The notes beneath the pieces were generated by a model that was not told the origin of the DNA, searched no databases, and was given only the letters and a program-made list of their open reading frames with translations. Made by a program: the position numbers and the translations under genes. Of a stretch of 64,000 nucleotides of DNA, positions 56,678 through 64,000 are shown piece after piece. Origin of the DNA: Leptospira meyeri (GTDB taxonomy: Bacteria; Spirochaetota; Leptospiria; Leptospirales; Leptospiraceae); the NCBI RefSeq assembly GCF_004368965.1, contig NZ_SORO01000001.1, forward strand, positions 2,078,001 through 2,142,000. Reading direction: 5' to 3'. How positions within the stretch are numbered: the first letter of the stretch is position 1; each line of letters starts with the position of its first letter.

Positions 56678-57283
56678 TTATTTACAAACTTTCTTTACGG
56701 TCGATACAACCTTTACATCAACAGTAGGCCAAAGTTTACTCAAACCATCAGAGCCTTTATGTAAGTCATTACATTCGGTATTTAATTTACTGAGCCCGGA
56801 TAGAAGACCAAGACCGACGACATCCACTGTGCCCGTTACTTCAACTACTTCCCCTTTCCATACAAAAGAAACAGGGACTTTTGTTTTAGCATTTCCGAAT
56901 CTCAAATTCAGTGTTGCAGAACCAGTTTCGCCTTCTGCGATATCAGAGAACGAACCAGAAATTTTTTGATTTCCTTTCACAGAACCAAAAAAGAATTTTT
57001 TGATTTTTCCATCACGGTCTGGGACACCTGAATTAACTGAAGAAGAATCTATCTGAAACTGCACTGCTTTTACAGCACCAAACTTCGATTTATCTTTTTG
57101 TTTCCCAACCACTTTAATAGAATCAAATTTTCCTTTAACACCTGTTTTCTCGGTAAACTTGAACGCTGTCCACTCTAAGGAGGTTTGGGATGGGTCATAT
57201 TCATACATACAATTCTCTTGTGCAACCAACTGAGAAATGACGCTGAGTGCGATTAGTACCAAAATCGAATTAAAAATTTTCAT
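56678..57283 (-). CDS. YceI-family exported protein
   Basis: 201 aa from ATG 57283, which has AGAGG upstream. Signal peptide (ILVLIALSVISQLVAQ) then a YceI-like barrel (SLEWTAFKFTEKTGVKGKFDSIKV, VNSGVPDRDGKIKKFFF). It is a second YceI-type protein in this window, divergent from the export operon. Ends in a Cys-Lys (VKKVCK). Confidence 0.85.
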   Translation of the reverse strand: MKIFNSILVLIALSVISQLVAQENCMYEYDPSQTSLEWTAFKFTEKTGVKGKFDSIKVVGKQKDKSKFGAVKAVQFQIDSSSVNSGVPDRDGKIKKFFFGSVKGNQKISGSFSDIAEGETGSATLNLRFGNAKTKVPVSFVWKGEVVEVTGTVDVVGLGLLSGLSKLNTECNDLHKGSDGLSKLWPTVDVKVVSTVKKVCK

Positions 57284-57330
57284 GGAAACCTCTACTAGAA
57301 AATAGAAAATGTAGAACAACGTTTTGTCAA

Positions 57331-59589
57331 GTGGAGTCTAAGACTCGAATCACAATTCGCATGTTAAAATTTCTACACACGTTGGTATTTCACTTCAAGA
57401 ACCAACTCTTCAAAAAAAAAGAAGAAAGCCTATCACTTAGGCTCACTTCCATGGAAGATTTGGCTAAATCTGTCTTGGACTTTTTCTCGGAATCACTAAA
57501 TATTCAATCATTTCCAAGCCAAATCATTGAGGGTTTCAGGTCTCTCCGAAGCAAATACAGACAAGTAACAAATCAAAATTTTTATGATTTCTTATTCGCT
57601 GCTTCGCACCAATATAAGGTGCGGCTAAACATTGTTCAAAAAACTTTACAAGACATAAAACCTTATATTACTGATGGTTCACCTTTTGTGTTCCAAGTAA
57701 CAAACAAAACAAACTATATACCCGAATTTTTTGCAATCTTAGGTTATAACACTTCTTCCTATCGAATCAAAGCCCTTAACCAAATTGATTCTGAAGAAGA
57801 ATGGTACTCAGAAAAGGAACTACTAAAACTCATAGAAATCAAATCAAACAAAGAATATGTAGATTGGGTCATTGCTGAACCAACATTTCCATTTTCAACA
57901 AACAAAGATATGTCGAAAGATGATTCTCCAGTCAAAAATGCTCTTAAACAAATTGCACATTTGATTCGAATGGAGTCCAAAGATGTTTGGATTGTTTTCA
58001 TTTATGGCATTGGAATCGGAATTCTATCCTTAGTTGTACCGGTTGCTACTTCTTCACTTGTTAATATTGTTGCCTTTGGAGTTCTGCTCCAACCTGTCAT
58101 TATATTAACATTGTTAGTGGTTTTTTTTCTTGGATTTGCGGGTGCAATGCAAACGATTCAAATCTATGTGGTAGAAATTTTACAAAGACGTGTGTTTGTA
58201 AGGATTGCTACAGAGTTTGCTGTCAAATTTCCAAAAATCCGCCAAGATTCCTTAGATAAACATCATAGTCCAGAACTCGTGAATCGTTTTTTTGATACAA
58301 TGACAATTCAAAAATCCATACATTCCTTGTTAGTTGATGGTTTATCGGTTATTTTAACGACCGTCATTGGGTTTATTTTGATTTCATTTTATCATCCTAT
58401 TTTTATTGTATTTTCTTTTCTTATTTTGTTTATTGGTGGGTATTGGGTTACTTATCGATTAGGTAAACCTGCGGCAGAAAACTATATTAAAATTTCGAAA
58501 GAAAAATATAAGGTAGCAGCTTGGTTGGAAGAAATTTCGAGACATTCTGCACTTTTCCATTCTACCTTTGGTTCGAATTTTGCATTAGATAGAGCCGATT
58601 CGTTTATCCGTGATTATTTGTATGCTAGGAAAAAATACTTTTTTAACTATATCCGTCAAATTATTGGCCTTGTTGGTATCCAAGCTTTAGCCAGTGCCAT
58701 TGTACTTGGTTTAGGTGGATATTTAGTCATCCATAGACAACTCACCATCGGACAACTAGTAGCGGCCGAGCTTGTCATTGCAAAAGTACTCAGCGATATT
58801 TCCAAATTTGGAAAACAATTGGATAGTTTCTATAGTTTGATTGCTGCCGTTGATAAAATCAATTCAGTGTTTCATCTACCCACAATCCCACTGAAAACTG
58901 TCGAATTTGAAATCCCTGAAGGGCCAATCCAAGTTCAACTCTCAGGTGTTCATTATTCTCTCACTAATGGTCACAAGATTTTTAATCAATTTAATTTAAA
59001 AGCTGCTGCCGGAAAATCTATTGGAATATCATCTAACACTCCTTATGATGCACACATTCTATTAGATTTGATATGTGGGGTGAGAACACCAACATCTGGA
59101 ATCGTAGAGTACAATCACCAAAATATCCATGAAGTGTCCAAAGAACAAATTCATTCTTTCACATTTCTGATTCGTGGAAATGAAATTTTTGAAGGAAGCA
59201 TTTTGGAAAACATTCGAGTGGGTAGAGAAGAAATATCATTAATCGAAATCAGGGAACTGCTAGAAGGATTAGGAATTTGGGAAACAATTCAAACCCTCCC
59301 AAATGGAATCCACACTCCCCTTTTAACTTTCGGTCATCCTTTTGATACAATACAAACAACTATCATTTCCTTAGCAAGAGCCATCATCGGAAAACCAAAA
59401 CTATTGTTAATCGATGGAAACTTAGATCTTTTACCACCATCTCTCCTCAATTCTGCACTAAAAGTTCTTTTGCAAAAGAATCATGCATGGACCTTATTCA
59501 TTGTTTCGAAATCACCTACTGTTCTTTCTCAGATGGATCAAATATTACGCTTAGAAAACGACTCCCATTCCATAAAGGTAAATTCTTAA
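57331..59589 (+). CDS. ABC-exporter-like protein with degenerate nucleotide-binding domain
   Basis: 752 aa, GTG start (ATG 57361 possible). An N-terminal soluble region (about 1-200) is followed by six helices (about 215-500) with ABC-exporter character, and an NBD-like region (about 530-745). Every ATPase motif is altered: Walker A is GISSNTPYD (565-573), with no GxxGxGKS/T; the signature LSGGQ is TFGHPF (666-671); Walker B keeps Asp but its Glu is Gly (LLIDG, D695/G696); the H-loop has no His. Yet the fold pattern (LARAIIGKPKLLLID) is kept and the frame is intact. First gene of the export operon; energy source unexplained. Confidence 0.85.
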   Translation: MESKTRITIRMLKFLHTLVFHFKNQLFKKKEESLSLRLTSMEDLAKSVLDFFSESLNIQSFPSQIIEGFRSLRSKYRQVTNQNFYDFLFAASHQYKVRLNIVQKTLQDIKPYITDGSPFVFQVTNKTNYIPEFFAILGYNTSSYRIKALNQIDSEEEWYSEKELLKLIEIKSNKEYVDWVIAEPTFPFSTNKDMSKDDSPVKNALKQIAHLIRMESKDVWIVFIYGIGIGILSLVVPVATSSLVNIVAFGVLLQPVIILTLLVVFFLGFAGAMQTIQIYVVEILQRRVFVRIATEFAVKFPKIRQDSLDKHHSPELVNRFFDTMTIQKSIHSLLVDGLSVILTTVIGFILISFYHPIFIVFSFLILFIGGYWVTYRLGKPAAENYIKISKEKYKVAAWLEEISRHSALFHSTFGSNFALDRADSFIRDYLYARKKYFFNYIRQIIGLVGIQALASAIVLGLGGYLVIHRQLTIGQLVAAELVIAKVLSDISKFGKQLDSFYSLIAAVDKINSVFHLPTIPLKTVEFEIPEGPIQVQLSGVHYSLTNGHKIFNQFNLKAAAGKSIGISSNTPYDAHILLDLICGVRTPTSGIVEYNHQNIHEVSKEQIHSFTFLIRGNEIFEGSILENIRVGREEISLIEIRELLEGLGIWETIQTLPNGIHTPLLTFGHPFDTIQTTIISLARAIIGKPKLLLIDGNLDLLPPSLLNSALKVLLQKNHAWTLFIVSKSPTVLSQMDQILRLENDSHSIKVNS

Positions 59590-59598
59590 AGTTGGTTT

Positions 59599-60948
59599 AT
59601 GAATACTGATATGTCACAAAAATGGAAACTTCATAAAAATCTACCTTCGTATCGATTGGTGCAAACAGCTTTACCTGCACAAAGTCTGGCTTATCTCCTC
59701 ACCATCATTTTCTTTTTAAGTCTTCTCATCTTATTATACGTACCGTGGCAACAAACAACGATGGGATTTGGCAGGGTTGTTGCCTATGCACCGCTAGATC
59801 GGCAACAAGTCATTGAATCACCTATTAGCGGCCGTGTCGTGAAATGGCATGTACATGAAGGAACTCGTGTGCGAAAAGGTGATCCCATCATTGATATTTC
59901 AGATAACGACCCCAACTTTATCAATCGAATTCGCGAAGAAAGAAACGCACTTTTACAACGACTAGAAGCAGCAAGATCCAGGGAAGATAACATTCGTTCT
60001 CGTATCATTAGTTTACGTTCTTCTCGTGGAAGTGCTGTTGATGCCGCAGATTCGAGAAGAATGATGGCAAAAGATCGAGTTCGGGCCAGCGAACAAGCAG
60101 TAGATGCAGCAAAAGCTGCTTTAAAAACAGCAAACCTAAACTTAGATCGTCAAAAACAGCTATGGGAAAAAGGCCTTACCTCCAAACGAACCTTGGAACT
60201 GGCAGAACTCGAACATACCAATGCAGAGACAGGTCTTGATCGAGCCAAAGCTACTTATGATGCAGCCATTAAGGAAGAAAGAGCATTATACAGCGATACA
60301 GGAAAAGTAGCTCAAGATGCAGAAGCATCGATCAATGATGCCAAAGCATCCTTAGCATCTGCACAATCTGAAGTGGCTCGTGTTTTGGAAGACTTACCGA
60401 AGTTAGAAGCTCGGTTATCGAGACAAGAAAACCAAGAAATATTTGCGCCAAGAGATGGCACCATTATGAGAATTTTGGTAAATCCTGACACACAACAAGT
60501 CAAAGAAGGGGATGGTGTTGCTATCCTTGTTCCCGATGCAGAAGACAAAGCTGTGGAACTTTTTATCTCAGGCAACGATATTCCGTTAGTTGGTGAGGGA
60601 AGAAAGGTTCGTTTACAATTCCAAGGATATCCTGTTTTACAAATCAGTGGTTGGCCAGAAACTGCCGTAGGAACTTTTGGAGGAACGGTAAAACTTGTTG
60701 ATATCACGGACAATGGTTCTGGAAATTTCCGAGTCCTCGTCATTCCGGATAGAGATGATAGAAAGTGGCCATCTAGTCGTTATCTCAGACAAGGTGTGAG
60801 GGCCAAGGGTTGGATTTTTCTTAACCGTGTAAGCGTTGGTTATGAACTTTGGAGAAGGTTTAACGACTTCCCACCAAATTTACCGATGGATGATCCAGAT
60901 ATGAAATCATTGTTAGATGAAACTGGAAGTGGGGATAAGGTCAAATGA
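59599..60948 (+). CDS. HlyD-family membrane-fusion (adaptor) protein
   Basis: 449 aa. One membrane helix (about 33-53), a barrel-sandwich half (IESPISGRVVKWHVHEGTRVRKGDPIIDIS), a long coiled coil (about 110-280, Ala/Arg/Glu-rich), the second half (IFAPRDGTIMRILVNPDTQQVKEGDGV) and a beta domain. It bridges an inner-membrane exporter and the outer-membrane channel. 9 bases after the ABC gene; overlaps the TolC gene by 4 bases. Confidence 0.93.
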   Translation: MNTDMSQKWKLHKNLPSYRLVQTALPAQSLAYLLTIIFFLSLLILLYVPWQQTTMGFGRVVAYAPLDRQQVIESPISGRVVKWHVHEGTRVRKGDPIIDISDNDPNFINRIREERNALLQRLEAARSREDNIRSRIISLRSSRGSAVDAADSRRMMAKDRVRASEQAVDAAKAALKTANLNLDRQKQLWEKGLTSKRTLELAELEHTNAETGLDRAKATYDAAIKEERALYSDTGKVAQDAEASINDAKASLASAQSEVARVLEDLPKLEARLSRQENQEIFAPRDGTIMRILVNPDTQQVKEGDGVAILVPDAEDKAVELFISGNDIPLVGEGRKVRLQFQGYPVLQISGWPETAVGTFGGTVKLVDITDNGSGNFRVLVIPDRDDRKWPSSRYLRQGVRAKGWIFLNRVSVGYELWRRFNDFPPNLPMDDPDMKSLLDETGSGDKVK

Positions 60949-62441
60949 AATCTAAATTCAAACAATCTTTACTTGCACTACTTTGTCCCTTTGGAATGTT
61001 TTTTTCCTTTGTGTTAGAAGCTGATCCAACGCGAGATCCCTTTGAATCTTTACATGGTCCCAACATTTATTCTCAGGATTATATCAACCAACAACCCGGT
61101 GTTCTTACCTTAGAGGAACTTTTAAAATCTGTCGAAAAATCTTATCCACTAGTTCTTGCTGCAGAAAAACTTTTATCAGAGGCCGAATACAATTACCTCG
61201 CAGCAGAAGGTGCATTTGACTTACAGTTTAAATCTATGGGAACCACAAAACCAATGGGATATTATACAAACAATGCAGCCGACGCAATGTTTGAAAAACC
61301 AACACCACTTGGTGGAACGTCTTTTTTTGCTGGTTACCGGATTGGTCGAGGAACCTTTCCCGTTTACGATGGAAAAAGAGAAACCAATGACCATGGAGAG
61401 ATTCGGGCAGGTGCCATCTTTCCCCTGATGCGCAATCGTGAGATTGATAAAAACAGAGCCGATATCAAAAAAGCAGACCTCGACCGCAGACTTTCAGAAC
61501 TCTCCATTCAAAAATTAAAAATCGAAGTTATCAAAGAAGCCACGAAACGGTATTGGAAATGGGTCGCCAGTGGCCAAGAATATTTAGTCAACAAAGACTT
61601 ATTAGCATTAGCAAAAAACAGACAAAATCAAATTACCGAAAGAATCAAGTTAGGTGACATTCCAAAAATGGAAGGAACCGAAAACGATCGCGCCATTTTA
61701 CAAAGAGAATCACAATTTGTTTCTGCAGAACGAGAGATGCAAAAAGCGGCCATCGATTTGTCTTTATTCCTGCGTGCACCTGATGGAAATTTAATCCTTC
61801 CGACAACAAACAGATTGCCTATCGGATTTCCCAAACCCATCGATTATAAAAAAGTTGAATTAGAAAAAAGTATCAAACTAGCTTGGAAGTATCGACCTGA
61901 ATTACAAGACTTTGAATTCAAACGAGACAAAGTCCGCGTAGACCAAGATATGGGTTATAACTCGTTAAAACCACAAGTGGATTTGGTGGTTGCTGGATCA
62001 CAAGACTTTGGACCAGGTTCTGTAACAAGAGCCAAACCAGAGCTTGAAGCCTCTCTCATCCTCAACCTTCCCATCCAAACCAAAAGACCAAGAGGAATGA
62101 TTGGAGCCGCCGAAGCAAAGATTGCCCAACTTGACCAAGAACTACAGTTCTCAAAAGATAAAATCAAAACCGAAGTACAAGACTCAATTTCAGAGGTGAT
62201 TGCCTCGGCAAAACGTGTAATCGTTACTCAAAATGAAGTGGAATTAGCAAGAAAGTTAGAAGAGATGGAACGTGAACGGTTTGCCCTCGGTGACTCTACT
62301 CTTCTATTCGTGAATATTAGAGAACAGACAAGTGCCGAAGCAGCCGTCCGAGAAATTAAGGCATTGTACGATCATCATGTAGCCATTGCCCATTTCCAAG
62401 CATCTACAGCTTCCATTTTGCAAATTTCTCCTTTTCCATAG
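60945..62441 (+). CDS. TolC-family outer-membrane channel protein
   Basis: 498 aa. Signal peptide (LLALLCPFGMFFSFVLEA) then helical hairpin repeats (LTLEELLKSVEKSYPLVLAAEKLLSEAEYNY; repeated near residue 300, LEKSIKLAWKYRPELQDFEFKRDK). TolC-type proteins form a tunnel through the outer membrane. Third gene of the operon. With the ABC protein and adaptor it forms a type I-like secretion system; no RTX substrate is nearby. Confidence 0.92.
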   Translation: MKSKFKQSLLALLCPFGMFFSFVLEADPTRDPFESLHGPNIYSQDYINQQPGVLTLEELLKSVEKSYPLVLAAEKLLSEAEYNYLAAEGAFDLQFKSMGTTKPMGYYTNNAADAMFEKPTPLGGTSFFAGYRIGRGTFPVYDGKRETNDHGEIRAGAIFPLMRNREIDKNRADIKKADLDRRLSELSIQKLKIEVIKEATKRYWKWVASGQEYLVNKDLLALAKNRQNQITERIKLGDIPKMEGTENDRAILQRESQFVSAEREMQKAAIDLSLFLRAPDGNLILPTTNRLPIGFPKPIDYKKVELEKSIKLAWKYRPELQDFEFKRDKVRVDQDMGYNSLKPQVDLVVAGSQDFGPGSVTRAKPELEASLILNLPIQTKRPRGMIGAAEAKIAQLDQELQFSKDKIKTEVQDSISEVIASAKRVIVTQNEVELARKLEEMERERFALGDSTLLFVNIREQTSAEAAVREIKALYDHHVAIAHFQASTASILQISPFP

Positions 62442-62518
62442 TTTGTTTTATTGTTCAGAAAAAAAAACGACTTTCACTACTCTGTGAATCTCTAAACTTT
62501 TCCCTAAAGAAGGTATCT

Positions 62519-64000
62519 ATGCACGGGGAAGAGTCACTATTACAAGACATTGGTCTCAGTATTATTTTCGCAACAGTCTTAAGTCACATCGCAAGAGTAC
62601 TCAAACAACCGTTAATTTTAGGTTATATTATCGGTGGGGCCATGCTCGGTAAAGAGATGGGGTTTGAACTTGTCACGAACGAAGCTAGTATCGAACTCAT
62701 ATCAGAAATCGGACTCATCTTATTACTTTTTATCATCGGATTAGAAATCAATTTGGCTGAACTCGCAAAAATGGGTAAGGCCATGTTCACCTTGGGAATC
62801 CTTCAATTCACTCTTTCCGTCGCTTTTGTGTATTCTGTGTTTCCTTTTTTTGGTCTTCCCATTGGTTCAGAAAAGTTTGACCTTCTTTATATTGCCGTCG
62901 CACTCTCACTTAGTTCTACGTTGATCGTAGTTAAGTTATTACAAGATAAGGTAGAGATCAATACTCTCTCAGGAAAATTGACCGTAGGGGTTTTGGTTTT
63001 CCAAGACATTTGGGCCATTTTGTTTATGGGGGTCCAACCCAACTTAAACAATCCCGAAATATTAAAAATTCTATCTTCTGTTGGAATCATCGTTTTACTC
63101 ATTGCTTTTAGTTTTAGTGTCAGCCGATATGTATTAGCCAAGTTATACAAAGCTTGTGCGAGTAGCCCAGAACTAATCCTTCTAACATCAATTATGTGGT
63201 GTTTTCTCGTTTGTGGGATCGCAGGAGAAGCTGGACTTTCCAAAGAAATGGGTGCTCTCGTTGCCGGCATGAGTATCGCCGCTTTCCCTTATGGTGCAGA
63301 TGTCATTTCCAAACTGATTGGAATTCGCGACTTCTTTGTTACCCTCTTCTTTGTGGCTCTTGGTCTTAAAGTTCCGCTTCCAAGTTTAGAAGTTATCGGA
63401 TTATCTGCGGCTATCATTGCTCTTATGTTATTTGTGAGGATGATAACCATCGCCCCTGTCATTATCAAACTCAACAAAGGAGTTCGAAACGGATTTCTAA
63501 CTGCACTCAACCTCGCTCAAATTTCAGAATTCTCACTCGTAATTTTAGCATTAGGTGCTGGATTCGAACACATCACTCCGAAACTGCAAGCTGTGATTTT
63601 AACTTCAACCATCATTGCATCAGTTCTCTCCACATATATCATTATGTTCAACCATAACATAGCGGCGACCTTCGAAAGATTACTCGCTCGTGTTGGTATC
63701 TCTGACCAAGCAGAAGAATCCGGAAAAGAAGATAAAGCAAGTCATGGGGGGCATGGAGGACACGGCGACGGGATGGTGCGAGACATCATCGTCCTTGGAT
63801 ATTTTCGAATCGCTCGTGCCTTTGTGGAATACTTAGAAGACCTTTCTCCTTCTCTTATCAAACGAATCATCATTGCTGATTACAATCCTGCTTTTAAAGA
63901 TGAACTCACAAACAAAGGATTCCAGTGGGCTTATGCCGACCTTGCCCATCCCGATTCTTTATCCCATATTGGCCTTCACGATGCTTCCATGGTCATTTGT
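62519..64000 (+). CDS. CPA2 cation:proton antiporter, 3' end outside the window
   Basis: At least 494 aa, starting at ATG 62519 (an AAGAAGG site lies 5 bases upstream). Thirteen or so helices with Kef/CPA2 features: LGYIIGGAMLG, LLLFIIGLEINLAEL, SLSSTLIVVKLLQDK, VFQDIWAILF, GALVAGMS. A His/Gly-rich cytoplasmic loop (SHGGHGGHGDG) follows, then a TrkA-N-like Rossmann domain whose glycine motif is altered (VLGYFRIARAF instead of GxGxxG). The stop is beyond the window. Probably moves K+ or Na+ against H+. Confidence 0.85.
   Translation, partial: MHGEESLLQDIGLSIIFATVLSHIARVLKQPLILGYIIGGAMLGKEMGFELVTNEASIELISEIGLILLLFIIGLEINLAELAKMGKAMFTLGILQFTLSVAFVYSVFPFFGLPIGSEKFDLLYIAVALSLSSTLIVVKLLQDKVEINTLSGKLTVGVLVFQDIWAILFMGVQPNLNNPEILKILSSVGIIVLLIAFSFSVSRYVLAKLYKACASSPELILLTSIMWCFLVCGIAGEAGLSKEMGALVAGMSIAAFPYGADVISKLIGIRDFFVTLFFVALGLKVPLPSLEVIGLSAAIIALMLFVRMITIAPVIIKLNKGVRNGFLTALNLAQISEFSLVILALGAGFEHITPKLQAVILTSTIIASVLSTYIIMFNHNIAATFERLLARVGISDQAEESGKEDKASHGGHGGHGDGMVRDIIVLGYFRIARAFVEYLEDLSPSLIKRIIIADYNPAFKDELTNKGFQWAYADLAHPDSLSHIGLHDASMVIC

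Noticed and set aside
1..64000. CRISPR arrays, prophage, full insertion sequences, rRNA genes
   Set aside because: No regularly spaced repeats, capsid or tail genes, intact transposase or rRNA sequences were seen on either strand.

Overview
The window is AT-rich chromosomal DNA that reads as Leptospira (Spirochaetota). The evidence is spirochaete-style lipoproteins (Leu-rich signal then Cys), many TTG and GTG starts, a GlmU-like protein without its acetyltransferase half, a PASTA-tailed class B PBP, and many single-copy hypotheticals of leptospiral type. A saprophytic or environmental species is an inference from the metabolic genes. Both ends cut genes: an unidentified membrane protein (1-213) and a CPA2 antiporter (62519-64000).

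Layout. 214-3593 (minus): a tail-anchored protein coupled to a GHKL ATPase, then threonine synthase. 3647-8007 (plus): signal peptidase I behind a tiny leader ORF, a transpeptidase, and a DUF115/Maf-type protein, tightly packed. 8017-16573 (minus): an OmpA-domain envelope protein, an NtrC-like regulator with a broken AAA+ core, prfB, a hypothetical, purD and valS. 16690-20198 (plus): a 49-aa protein, two small exported proteins, a flavin monooxygenase and an overlapping M23 lipoprotein. 20221-22205 (minus): a small protein and a Na+/solute symporter. 22255-31428 (plus): a hypothetical, a 150-bp hairpin cluster, an acyltransferase-domain protein with a WYL regulator, then ispE, tRNA-Gln, glmU-like, prs, rplY, pth-like, ftsH and an EVE-domain gene. 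31512-36907 (minus): a PAS kinase/receiver pair, a CAP lipoprotein, a second lipoprotein and a DASS transporter. 37015-39435: a natural GpsA-acyltransferase fusion. 39479-43477 (minus): hot-dog protein, DMT and AEC transporters, acyl-CoA dehydrogenase. 43559-50591: a J-domain protein, a YceI/membrane-haem-like pair, envelope genes, M23 peptidase and ligA.

50592-57300 is an accessory mosaic. It holds single, mostly self-contained genes (arylamine N-acetyltransferase, SH3 protein, ArsR/SRPBCC/GFA operon, lipoprotein, AAC(3)-I-like acetyltransferase, DUF1801, YceI) separated by repeats. Two 138-bp copies, about 94% identical and 3,500 bp apart, each keep the reading frame of what looks like the C-terminus of a serine recombinase. 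57331-62441 is a three-gene export operon (ABC protein, HlyD-type adaptor, TolC-type channel) whose ABC protein has lost every ATPase motif.

The most notable theme is conserved-looking but catalytically degenerate proteins: the ABC exporter subunit, the NtrC-type regulator and the peptidyl-tRNA hydrolase homologue. Other highlights are the GpsA-acyltransferase fusion and a promoter whose spacer is a perfect palindrome, placed so that the arsR mRNA may be leaderless. All family names come from motif recognition by eye; no search was run.
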